Assembly (NCBI GenBank): GCA_016931535.1
Contig: JAFGEP010000086.1
Span: forward strand, 1-64,000
DNA from: Bradymonadales bacterium
GTDB taxonomy: Bacteria > Myxococcota_A > Bradymonadia > JAFGEP01
DNA: 64,000 bases
Direction: 5' to 3'
The notes below the pieces were generated by a model. It worked only from the letters and a program-made list of their open reading frames with translations, was not told the origin of the DNA and made no database searches. Below, in pieces: positions 38,891 through 48,600 of the stretch (the stretch's first letter is position 1; each line of letters begins with the position of its first letter). A program made the position numbers and the translations under genes.

Positions 38891-39355
38891 ATGACCATCC
38901 AGGGTTCCACATGGGCGAGACAGGTCAGCACAGTCCTCGGTGCAGGATACAGCCCCCTGGCTCCGGGTACGGCCGGCTCCCTGGCGGCACTGCCCTTCGC
39001 CGTGCTGCTCGCCTATACCCCACTCGCCGTACAGATCCTGGTCATCGCCGCGGTCTCGGTGGTAGGAACGGTGGCCGCCGATCAGGTGGCCCGCCGGTCT
39101 GGAGTCAAGGATCCCCAGCAAATTGTGGTAGACGAGTTCGCCGGGATGCTGCTAACTTTGGTCGGTGTGCCGCTTCATTGGTGGTTGTTTTTGATCGGAT
39201 TTGTGCTATTTCGCCTGCTCGATATCGTCAAACCCTACCCGATCGGCTGGCTGGATCGTCATGTCGAGGGCGGGCTGGGAATCATGCTGGATGATCTTGC
39301 GGCGGGCGGTATCGCCAGGGTAATATTGCTGTTGGTGTCGGTGGTGGTGCTGTGA
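38891..39355 (+). CDS. pgpA: Phosphatidylglycerophosphatase A
   Basis: 154 aa from ATG 38891; the long upstream in-frame extension overlaps the anti-sigma gene and is not credible. GAGYSPLAPGTAGSLAALP near residue 17, the diagnostic VDEFAGMLLTL (about 80-90), and DDLAAGGIA at the end. Several membrane helices. Dephosphorylates phosphatidylglycerol phosphate in the inner membrane. Confidence 0.93.
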   Translation: MTIQGSTWARQVSTVLGAGYSPLAPGTAGSLAALPFAVLLAYTPLAVQILVIAAVSVVGTVAADQVARRSGVKDPQQIVVDEFAGMLLTLVGVPLHWWLFLIGFVLFRLLDIVKPYPIGWLDRHVEGGLGIMLDDLAAGGIARVILLLVSVVVL

Positions 39356-39822
39356 GTTTTCTTCTAGGTCACATCCGTTATCTTGGAGGGTTCGGCCTGG
39401 CCTCTATTCTGGCCACGGTAGCCGATCTCATCCTGTTTTCCACCCTGGTTCGAAACACCGGGATCCCCTTACCGTTCGATGCCGCATTGGGAGCAATCCT
39501 GGGGGCCATCATCCACTTCACCCTCTGTCGCCAATGGGTATTTGCCGGTCACAAGAGACAGCTTCTGCAGTCCGCCTCGCGCTACATCCTGATCTCCGGG
39601 GTGGTGATGGTCATCCATTCCTCCCTCACCACCTTTCTGGCGGTATTCATCGATCCCGAGGTGGGCTGGTTGATCTCCAAGATCTCCTGCTTTCTGCTGG
39701 TGACCTACCCGGCCAGTCGTTACCTGGTGTTCGGCCGGGTCTCCCGGTCCGCTCCCCGCTCTACTCTGCGCCTGTCCCATCCCAGTCCTCGGATGGCCGT
39801 TCCCCTCGACGAGACGCGCTGA
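39352..39822 (+). CDS. GtrA family membrane protein
   Basis: 156 aa, GTG start overlapping the pgpA stop (GTGA). Four hydrophobic segments; FTLCRQWVF and a late TYPASRYLVFGR match the GtrA/DPMS pattern. GtrA proteins are thought to flip polyprenyl-linked sugars. Coupled to pgpA. A sugar partner could be the GT39 protein in this window, but this is speculative. Confidence 0.83.
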   Translation: MSFLLGHIRYLGGFGLASILATVADLILFSTLVRNTGIPLPFDAALGAILGAIIHFTLCRQWVFAGHKRQLLQSASRYILISGVVMVIHSSLTTFLAVFIDPEVGWLISKISCFLLVTYPASRYLVFGRVSRSAPRSTLRLSHPSPRMAVPLDETR

Positions 39823-39988
39823 TCACCGGATCATTCCGCAGGCACCTCCCTCTCACCGCCACCGACCTGGCGAGTGACAGGATGCGCTGTCAACCAGGGA
39901 AGATCTGCAAGGGCGATCCTCGGTGGACCAGATTCGCCGCCAACCTCAGGATGGTGACCACTCCACGAGGAATCGATGTTCAATAGCG

Positions 39989-41128
39989 TCAGGCGAAGGT
40001 CCTGCCCCAACCGGTCACCGGCGCTCCCATCCGCACCACCCCCAGGATCTCCAGACTGCGGATGAACTCCACCTCGAACACGCGCCGACTTCGACCCAGC
40101 CTGGTCAATGTCTGCCGGACCATGGCCGCGCTGTCCATCGTTCGGTTCCCGACCCGCGTGATGATGTCTCCAGGATCGATCCCGGACCGGCTGGCGCTCC
40201 CCGAAGAATGGACGTCACAGACCAACGCCCCTCCCGAGCCTTCCAGTACGGCTCGCAGGAGGGGACCCACATCGACAAACGAGAAGCGCCCGTAGCGCTC
40301 CTCCATTCCATGTTGTTGCAGCAGGCCTTCCAGTTCGGATCGCTTGATCCCCAACAGAATGGCCACATCGTAGACTTTTCCGCTGATGTCGCTCTCGATC
40401 TGCTGCCAGAAAAGGTCCTCGATCCATCTCTCCAGCTGTGGCATCGCCTGCTTCAGCCGTTTCCAGACCTCACCGCCGCTCTTCTTGGCGATGGGATGCG
40501 CCAGAAGGGTGTAGACCGGCCCCACTGGGTGGCGTGACCAGACCTCACCCAGCTTGCGGAACAGCTCCGGTAGAACCGATGTCCCGGCTTCGTCCTTTCC
40601 CTCCTCCACCGAAGCGGCATTGCTGGAACGACCCACCAGGTAGATCGTCGCCTCCGTGTCCAGAGGGGCGTTGAGCAGCCAGGAGGGTCGGTTGGTGGCG
40701 CTGCGGGTGGCGAGCGGTACGGTACGAGGCCGCAAGGTCGGTTCGGAGAGCACCTGCGCCTGAGCCGCTCGGCCCGCCGGGACCCCTGTATTCACAATGA
40801 CCTGGGCCACTCTGAACAGGTTGTCGCCGATCAGGTAGCCCCGTCGAAACTCCTCGGCAACCTGGTTGACCTCCATCCCCTCGATCTGCACCTGCCCAAC
40901 CGCCTCGTGGCGATCCGGATCGAACGGCGTGCCGACCGAGATATAGCCGCGCACCCCATGCTGATACAGAAGATCCGTGAGCTGGCGATGGATGGATCGA
41001 ACCCCTTCGGCCACGGGATCATTCCGCCGCGATTCCAGCTCCCCCAGTGTCAGTGCCCGTTCCAGGTTGTCCATGATCCCTAGAAGGGCCTTCAGGAGCT
41101 TCAGGACATCGGGGTGAACATTCGACAC
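39989..41128 (-). CDS. GrpE-like domain fused to a C-terminal PDZ domain
   Basis: 379 aa from GTG 41128, chosen for AGAGGTGG a few bases upstream; another GTG at 41227 has no ribosome site. Residues about 1-105 match the GrpE four-helix bundle and beta-wing: LLGIMDNLERAL, VAEGVRSIHRQLTDLL, PFDPDRHEAV, RRGYLIGDNLFRVAQVIVN. The GrpE long coiled coil is absent. A middle alpha-helical region follows. The C-terminus is a PDZ domain: LVCDVHSSGSASRSGI, then DPGDIITRVGNRTM. No signal peptide, so cytosolic. A DnaK-linked or substrate-tethering role is plausible but unproven. Confidence 0.78.
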   Translation of the reverse strand: MSNVHPDVLKLLKALLGIMDNLERALTLGELESRRNDPVAEGVRSIHRQLTDLLYQHGVRGYISVGTPFDPDRHEAVGQVQIEGMEVNQVAEEFRRGYLIGDNLFRVAQVIVNTGVPAGRAAQAQVLSEPTLRPRTVPLATRSATNRPSWLLNAPLDTEATIYLVGRSSNAASVEEGKDEAGTSVLPELFRKLGEVWSRHPVGPVYTLLAHPIAKKSGGEVWKRLKQAMPQLERWIEDLFWQQIESDISGKVYDVAILLGIKRSELEGLLQQHGMEERYGRFSFVDVGPLLRAVLEGSGGALVCDVHSSGSASRSGIDPGDIITRVGNRTMDSAAMVRQTLTRLGRSRRVFEVEFIRSLEILGVVRMGAPVTGWGRTFA

Positions 41129-41247
41129 GATGCCACCTCTTCGGTTGAATCCATGTCGAAAAACTCGTCTGCTATCATACCTGCTCCGAGTTCGTCTGAC
41201 TACTTTCGATTTCTTGCCTGCCTCCACAAAAACGGGATCATGGGCTC

Positions 41248-42300
41248 ATGACCGAAAAACCCCAAGACGGCGTGAACCTTCCCCCCGGCTCCTCGGCCCT
41301 GGTCCCCCTTTTGGGGGTGCTGGTCGCCATTGCGCTGGCAGGCGCCATGAAGGCGACCGGATCGATCTTCATCCCCCTGGTCATCTCCATTTTCCTTTGC
41401 TACCTGATCAACTTCATCACCAGCGCCTTGGCCCGTCTCCGCCTGCCCGAGATCCTCACCATCCCGATCATCGGGGCGGTCCTGCTCGGACTCTTCCTGG
41501 TCCTGGAGCTGGTGGTGGTCAACACCATCTCCGACATTTCGGAGCAGGCGCCGCTCTACCAACGACGGCTGGAAAACCTGGTGGAGGGTTTCCTGGAACG
41601 ACTGGGACCCCACAGCACCGTCTTCACCGAGGTCGACTGGATCGGACGGCTGTTCGAGGCCTCCAGCTCCCTGTCCGTCTCCCTCTTCGGGTCGGTCGTC
41701 AACTTCGTCAGCAAGACGGTGCTGGTCATTCTCTATACCGCCTTCATCCTGGCCGGCCGCAAAGCGATGACCAACCGCGTGATCAAGGCCTTCTCCGAGG
41801 CCCGGGCCCAGGAGATCCAGGACACCCTCACAAAGATCAACGTGGCCGTGCAGCGCTACGTGGTGACCAAGATCCTGGTCTCCCTGGCGACCGGAATCCT
41901 GGTGTCTGTTGTGCTACTGGCCTTCGGTGTGGATTTCGCACTGTTCTGGGGCCTGTTGACCTTCCTGCTCAACTTCATCCCAACCGTCGGCTCCATCATC
42001 GCCACCCTCTTTCCGGTGCTGGTGGCCCTGCTCCAGTTCGATTCCCCCTGGACCGCCTTGTGGGTCCTGATCTGCATCATGGTCGTACAGCAGGTCCTCG
42101 GCAGCGTGATCGACCCCATCCTTCAGGGCCGGCGGTTGAACCTCAGCCCCATCGTCATCCTGTTCGCCCTGGTCTTTTTCGGCTGGCTCTGGGGCTTCTG
42201 GGGCATGGTGTTGTCCATCCCCCTGACCGCCATGATCAAGATCTCCATGGATCACACCCGTTCGCTCAAGCCGATCGCCATCATGCTGGAAAAGGGCTGA
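41248..42300 (+). CDS. AI-2E family transporter-like membrane protein
   Basis: 350 aa with about seven to eight transmembrane helices and the family C-terminal pattern (FLLNFIPTVGSIIATLFPVL, then VIDPILQGRRLNLSP). Members include TqsA/PerM and sodium or proton antiporters; substrate cannot be assigned. Divergent from the GrpE-PDZ gene across about 120 bp. Confidence 0.88.
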   Translation: MTEKPQDGVNLPPGSSALVPLLGVLVAIALAGAMKATGSIFIPLVISIFLCYLINFITSALARLRLPEILTIPIIGAVLLGLFLVLELVVVNTISDISEQAPLYQRRLENLVEGFLERLGPHSTVFTEVDWIGRLFEASSSLSVSLFGSVVNFVSKTVLVILYTAFILAGRKAMTNRVIKAFSEARAQEIQDTLTKINVAVQRYVVTKILVSLATGILVSVVLLAFGVDFALFWGLLTFLLNFIPTVGSIIATLFPVLVALLQFDSPWTALWVLICIMVVQQVLGSVIDPILQGRRLNLSPIVILFALVFFGWLWGFWGMVLSIPLTAMIKISMDHTRSLKPIAIMLEKG

Positions 42301-42461
42301 GTCTTCTCGTCACGACGACATTCCACCAGGCCTTCCCCATCTCCCAGCCTCTTTGGTCTCTGACCCACCGCAAGGGGCTTGGCCAAGAAAACTGCGTTCG
42401 GACGTCACACAACGGCGCCCTGTAGAGACTGCGGATCAAGAGATCGATCCGGCTGTATGCT

Positions 42462-43787
42462 ATGAGGCTGTCCCTCTTCAAATCCCTGCAGGCATTCTGC
42501 TTCCTGCTCACCCTCTGGCTCGGGCACCCTCCTGCGATCGGCGGCCCGGACGGCTCACCAGAACCACCTGCAGAACTTGACGAGCTGGTGGCCGAAGCCC
42601 TGTCCGACCACCCCGCCATCCTCCTCAGACAAGCCAGAACAGCGGTGCTGGCTTCCAGGGAACCACAGCGAACTCAGCCCGCTGATCCCAGGATGTCGCT
42701 CGGCCTGATGAACCTCCCCTACGATTCCTTCTCCCTACGTCAGGATGGGATGTCCGGGCTTCAGCTCTCCCTGAGTCAACGTTTCTACTGGCCCGGCACG
42801 TTGAGTGCTCGGGCCCGGACCGCACGAGCAGAGGTCCGCGAGGAACAAGCCCTGATCCCCGTGGAGATCCTCGATCTCTGGATGGCGGCCATCTCCCCCC
42901 ACAACCGCCTGATCGCCCTGGACCGACGGCGCATCGTTCTCGTTCAGCAGAAGCAGCTGCTCGACACCCTACGTGACACCGCTCGTTCCCTCTTCTCGGC
43001 GGGGGTTCTGGATCTGACCGAAGTGCTCCGAATCGATACCGCCAGAAGCCGCCTGGATCAGCAGATCCTGGAGCTGGAACGGGAGCAGCGCCTGGCCCTG
43101 GTCGAAATCAACGGCTTGCTCGCTCGTCCCCTGGATGCGCCGGTTCCGATCGCCCCGGCAAGCGCACCGGTCCCCACCGATCGGGCTCCTGCCGAGTGGC
43201 TCTCTGATACCATCGAACACCACCCCGCCTTGGCGGCACTGGAATCCCGGCGGGAGGTTCTCGGGGCCCTACGGCAAGAAGCCCGCCGCCATGGCCGACC
43301 CATGTTCGATGTCGGTCTGACCTGGACCTTCCGCTTCCCGGACGGCCCTGCAGGGACCGACATGGTCTCTTTGATGGTGGGCTCTCCCCTTCCCCTCTTC
43401 AGCTCAAGGGAGGCTCGAGCTCGCCTGGACGAGCTGGAGGCGAGCTCCCTCCAGCTGGACCGGGAACGACAGGAGATTCTCCGCGAGCTGACAGCCCGGA
43501 TCGGCATCCACCTTGAAGCCCTGGCCCGCATCGAAGAGGAGCTCGACGCCCTGCAGCGCACCCTGATCCCACAGGGGCAGCAGACCTTCGACACCGCCCT
43601 GGCCCACTTCACCGCCAATCATACTCGAGTGGAGGTATTGCTCGAAGTCGGGCAGCACCTGCTCGACCTGGAACTGATGAAAGTCGACCTCATCTCCACC
43701 CATGACCTCCATCGAGCCTATCTCCAGGCTCTGACCGTGGACTCTGCGGCCATTCGCTCCTTGTGGCAAACCCATGAAAGCTCCTGA
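42462..43787 (+). CDS. cusC: TolC family outer-membrane efflux protein (CusC-like)
   Basis: 441 aa. N-terminal signal peptide (about 1-26), no lipobox Cys. Two outer-membrane-efflux repeats, with long coiled-coil helices (ARTARAEVREEQALIP; RDTARSLFSAGVLDLTEVL). Forms the outer-membrane duct of the CusCBA pump. Overlaps cusB by 14 bp. The ribosome site is weak. Confidence 0.88.
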   Translation: MRLSLFKSLQAFCFLLTLWLGHPPAIGGPDGSPEPPAELDELVAEALSDHPAILLRQARTAVLASREPQRTQPADPRMSLGLMNLPYDSFSLRQDGMSGLQLSLSQRFYWPGTLSARARTARAEVREEQALIPVEILDLWMAAISPHNRLIALDRRRIVLVQQKQLLDTLRDTARSLFSAGVLDLTEVLRIDTARSRLDQQILELEREQRLALVEINGLLARPLDAPVPIAPASAPVPTDRAPAEWLSDTIEHHPALAALESRREVLGALRQEARRHGRPMFDVGLTWTFRFPDGPAGTDMVSLMVGSPLPLFSSREARARLDELEASSLQLDRERQEILRELTARIGIHLEALARIEEELDALQRTLIPQGQQTFDTALAHFTANHTRVEVLLEVGQHLLDLELMKVDLISTHDLHRAYLQALTVDSAAIRSLWQTHESS

Positions 43788-45612
43788 CAGACTCCCAGGA
43801 AAAACTCCCTCGCCCCCCTCCAGTGAGACACACCCGGCAGGCACCCTTCCCTCAGGCAACCCACCCAACCTGACCAGGGACAAGACCAGGTCTTTGCCAC
43901 CCCGATCCGGCCGCCTGTTTCCTCTGTTCACCTTCTTCTTGGGCTTGTTGATGGCGGGGGCAGCCGCTGCCCTGGCAGCAGCCATCCGGCACTCCGGCCG
44001 CGTCACCTTCTTCGATCAGGACCCCGCCCCCCATCAGGAGCAAGCGACCCAGGAAACATGGACCTGTCCCATGCACCCCTTCGTGGTTTCGGATCGACCC
44101 GGTGCCTGTCCGATCTGCCACATGGACCTGGTGCTCAGAACCGACCTCTCCGGCCTGGACCGCGCCGAGCTCACACGGCTGGGGCGGGTGTCCATCAGCC
44201 CCGTGGAACGGGTGCTGGCCAATGTGGCCACCGTACCTGTCGGCCGAGCCGATCTGAGCCGGGAGATCCGTGCCTTTGGCCAGCTGGTGTACGACGAGAC
44301 CTCATACGCCACCATCCCGGCCTGGGTATCGGGACGCATCGACACCCTCCATCTGCAGGAGACCGGAACCACCGTGGAACGAGGCCAACGCCTTCTGTCC
44401 ATATACAGCCCCGATCTACTCGCCGCCCAGGAGGAGTACCTGGTCATCCTCCGCTCGGGAGGGCTATCCGAGCGGCTGGCACAGTCGGCAGAAAGAAGGC
44501 TACAGCTTCTCGGGATGAGCCGCAGACAGATCCGGAGGCTGGCCGAACGAGCGGAGACCACCGACACGGTGACGGTGTACGCCCCTGCGGGCGGAACAAT
44601 AGTGCAACGGCTTGTCCAGGAGGGCGACTATGTCCAGGAAGGGCAACCCCTCTTCTTTTTGGCCGGCACGCAAAATTACTGGGTGGAGGCCGAAGTGTTC
44701 GAGAAGGACGCCGGCCTCATCCAGGAAGGCAGCCAGGCCGAGGTCTGGCTAGCGTCCTTTTCGGACCAGAGTTATCGCGGCATTCTCACCCTGGTCTGGC
44801 CAGCCCTCACCCCTGACACCCGAACCCTGCGCGTCCGGGTGGAGCTGGAGTCGATCGACCCGCGGTTCCGCGCAGGAATGTTCGCCACGGTCATGCTCAC
44901 CGCCCCTCTGGTCCAGCAGGCTCTGGTCGTCCCGGTGGATGCCGTGATCCGCACCGGACAGCGCAACACCGTATACGTGGAGGTTGAGCCCGGGCTGTTC
45001 GAGCGGCGCGTCGTCGAGCTCGGGCACCGAGCTTTGGACCTGTTCGAGATCCGCTCGGGTCTGAGCGAGGAGGAGCAGGTGGTGGCGCGCGGCGGTTTTC
45101 TCATCGACAGCGAAGCCCAGCTCTACACCGGCGGGCAGAGCCTCCACTTCCATCACCTGGCCGAGCAACAGGGTATCCCGAGTGAGCACCGTCCGACGGA
45201 ACAGGGTACCCAACCGACCACCTCCGACGATTCCTTTCTCCAGGATCCGCCACCCTCCCCCTTCACCTCCGACCTACCGTTGGATGATCCACTGGCCACC
45301 ATTCCAAATGGCCATTTCTTCTGCCCGACCAACCCGGCCGAACACAGGCCCGACCCCGGTCGCTGCAGCGATAACAACATCCCCATGATGGTCCGGGAAG
45401 AGCACACCCCGTACAACCCAGATGCCGATCCCATCACCTATGTTCCACCAGGCCAGTGGTACTGCCCCATGGGAGCCGAATGGGTGGCTGACCAACCCGG
45501 CCGATGCCCCATTTGCGGCATGAACCTGGTGCGAAAAGAACCCCCCCAACCCTCGATCGGCCAGACCTCCGCCTCTCAGCAGGAGGACCCCCTCCATGAC
45601 CATCCCCATTGA
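43774..45612 (+). CDS. cusB: Periplasmic adaptor CusB with N- and C-terminal heavy-metal-binding motifs
   Basis: 612 aa. Long Pro-rich N-terminus, membrane anchor (about 49-70), then a heavy-metal-binding motif WTCPMHPFVVSDRPG with ACPICHMDLV (Cys98, Cys112, Cys115, Met117). The membrane-fusion core follows. The C-terminal tail adds a full second motif (WYCPMGAEWVADQPG, RCPICGMNLV) and before it a degenerate third one (FFCPTNPAEHRPDPG, then CSDNNIPM). Links CusA to CusC and passes Cu(I)/Ag(I). Confidence 0.9.
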   Translation: MKAPDRLPGKTPSPPSSETHPAGTLPSGNPPNLTRDKTRSLPPRSGRLFPLFTFFLGLLMAGAAAALAAAIRHSGRVTFFDQDPAPHQEQATQETWTCPMHPFVVSDRPGACPICHMDLVLRTDLSGLDRAELTRLGRVSISPVERVLANVATVPVGRADLSREIRAFGQLVYDETSYATIPAWVSGRIDTLHLQETGTTVERGQRLLSIYSPDLLAAQEEYLVILRSGGLSERLAQSAERRLQLLGMSRRQIRRLAERAETTDTVTVYAPAGGTIVQRLVQEGDYVQEGQPLFFLAGTQNYWVEAEVFEKDAGLIQEGSQAEVWLASFSDQSYRGILTLVWPALTPDTRTLRVRVELESIDPRFRAGMFATVMLTAPLVQQALVVPVDAVIRTGQRNTVYVEVEPGLFERRVVELGHRALDLFEIRSGLSEEEQVVARGGFLIDSEAQLYTGGQSLHFHHLAEQQGIPSEHRPTEQGTQPTTSDDSFLQDPPPSPFTSDLPLDDPLATIPNGHFFCPTNPAEHRPDPGRCSDNNIPMMVREEHTPYNPDADPITYVPPGQWYCPMGAEWVADQPGRCPICGMNLVRKEPPQPSIGQTSASQQEDPLHDHPH

Positions 45613-45633
45613 TCCCCGCCCGAGGAGCACCCC

Positions 45634-48600
45634 ATGATCCGCCGCATCATCCAGGCCAGCATCGACAATCGGCTGGTCCTGCTCGTCCTGCTCACCCTGG
45701 TGGCTTTCTGGGGGTTTCACTCCATCAGGCAGACCCCGGTGGATGCCATCCCGGACCTGTCCGAAAACCAGGTGATCCTCATGACCGAATGGCCGGGACA
45801 GGCCCCCCAGATCATGGAGGACCAAGTTACCTACCCGCTGTCCACCGCTATGGCCGGCGTGGCTGGAGTCAAGGTGGTCCGTGCCGTGTCCGATTTCGGT
45901 TTTTCCCTCGTCTACCTGATCTTCGAGGACGATGTAGACCTCTACTGGGCCCGCAGTCGGGTACTGGAGAAATTGAGCTGGGCTCAGTCTCTGCTCCCCG
46001 AAGGGGTCACCCCCAGACTGGGCCCGGATGGCACAGGAGTGGGCCACATCCTCTGGTACGTGCTCACCTCCGACCGACACGACCTGGCTGAGTTGCGATC
46101 CTACCAGGACTTCAACCTGAGGTACCAGGTCCAGTCCGTACCCGGTGTCGCAGAGGTAGCCAGCATCGGAGGATTCGTACAGCAGTACCAGGTCGAGATC
46201 GACCCTTACAGCCTGCAGGCCTACGGCATCCCACTCGAAGCGGTGATGAATGCCATTCGCGACTCCAACCTGGATGTGGGAGGACGCCTCATCGAGATGA
46301 CCGACGTGGAGTACTTCGTGCGCGGCTCGGGCTACATCCGCTCGGTCCGGGAGATCGAGCAGATCGTGGTGCGTGTCTCCCCACAGGGAATTCCCGTCAC
46401 CGTGGGGGATCTGGCCCAGGTCCAGCTTGGCCCGGACCTGCGCCGGGGTCTGCTGGACGAGAACGGACAGGGCGAGGTGGTCGGTGGAATCGTGGTGATG
46501 CGATCCGGAGAGAACGCCCACGAGGTGATCCGCCAGGTTCGCCAGCGGTTGGCGGAGCTCGAGCCCAGCTTGCCGGAGGGGATGACCCTCCATATCGCTT
46601 ACGACCGGTCAGGCCTCATCGAACGCTCCATCGATACCTTGACCAACACCCTGCTCCAGGAAGGGCTGGTGGTAACCGGGGTGGTGCTGCTCTTTCTGAC
46701 CCACATCCCCAGCGCCTTGATCATCCTGCTCACCCTCCCTCTGGCCGTGGCCATCGCCTTCATCTTCATGCATCAGATGGGGATAACCAGCAACATCATG
46801 AGCCTCGGGGGGATCGCCATCGCCATTGGCGAGCTGGTCGATGCCGCCATTGTCATGGTGGAGAACGCCCACCGCCAGCTGGCTGAAGCCCAGCAAAGAG
46901 GGGAGATCAGGGCTCAACGATACCCCTTTCGACGCCAGCTCCTTCGCTGGCTCAGGATGCTGGCCTGGCTGGCCCTGATGGGAGGCGCACTGCTGGGACT
47001 TTGGCATGCCAACCACGCCCCCCGAAGCTGGCCGTACTATGCGGCGCTGGCCCTGCTGGTATTGGGCGGTCTGTGGGCTCTGGCCGCCCTGATCCGTTGG
47101 AACCGATGGTCCCCCGATGAGATCAAGCGGCGCCAGATCATCTCCAGTGCCGCTCGCCAGGTCGGCCCTGCCATCTTCTTCTCCATGCTGATCATCATCA
47201 CCAGCTTCGCCCCGGTGTTCCTGTTGACCGGCCAGGAGGGAAAGCTGTTTCACCCCTTGGCCTGGACCAAGACCTTTGCCATGATCGGCGCCAGCCTGTT
47301 GTCCATCACCCTGGTGCCGGTGCTGATGACCTTCGCGCTTCGGGGGCATCTCCGCCTGGAAAGCGAGAACCCGCTGGCCCGTTTTTTCATCTGGCTGTAC
47401 CGGCCGTTCCTCCTGCTCTCCTTGCGCTTCCGCAAGACCACCCTGGCGGTGATCCTCTTGTCAGGGCTGGCCGCCCTTCCCCTGCTCACCGGCCTTTCCG
47501 TTGACCTCGACCGCGATGGTCAGCCCGAGATCTCCATCGACCCGATAGGCAGCGAGTTCATGCCGGCACTCGACGAAGGATCTCTACTGTACATGCCGGT
47601 GACCCTCCCCAATGTGTCCATCAACGAGGCCAAGCGGCTGCTGCAGCTGGCCAATACCATCATCGCCGAGGTCCCGGAGGTGGCCTACGTCCTGGGCAAG
47701 GTGGGAAGAGCCGATACGGCCACAGATCCGGCCCCTGTCTCCATGATCGAAACCATCATCCAGCTTCATCCTCAAGACCGGTGGCGCCCCGGCATGACAC
47801 GCGCCGACCTGATCTCCGACCTCGACCGGCGCCTGCAGATCCCTGGCCTGCAGAACGGGTGGACCCAACCCATCATCAACCGGATCAACATGCTGGCAAC
47901 CGGCGTTCGCACCGACATCGGCCTGAAGTTCTTCGGACAGGACCTCGGGGTCCTGGAGTCCCTCGCCCTTCAGGCCGAGGAGATCCTCCGCACCATTCCC
48001 GGCGCCGCCGATGTCGTGGCTGAGCGGACCACGCAGGGGCGTTACATCGACATCGACATTGATCGGGAGGCCATCACCCGCTACGGGCTCTCCATCGGCC
48101 AGGTGCAATCGGTCATCCAGACCGCCATCGGGGGAATGGGCTTGACCCGTACCGTGGAAGGACGACACCGCTACGAGGTCCTGTTGAGATACCAGCGTGA
48201 TTTTCGGGACAGCCCGGAAGATCTGGAGAACATTCTGGTCACCAGCCCCTCTGGCTGGCAGGTCCCCCTGGGACAGCTGGCCCACATCCAGATCGCCCAG
48301 GGCCCCAGCACGATCAAGAGCGAGGACGGTATGCTGGTGAGCACGGTCTTGCTCAACGTACGCGGCCGAGACATGGGGTCTTTCATTCAGGAGGCCCAAA
48401 GGACCCTCGAGGCTCATTTGCAGTTGCCACAGGGAACCACCTACCGCTTCAGCGGCCAGTGGGAGAACCAACTGCGGGCACAGCAACGACTGACCGTGCT
48501 GGTGCCGGTGACCATCGCTCTCGTCTTTCTGTTCCTGTTCCTCACCTTCCGAAGAGTCCAGGAGACGTTGGTGGTAATGCTGGCCGTACCCTTTTCTCTC

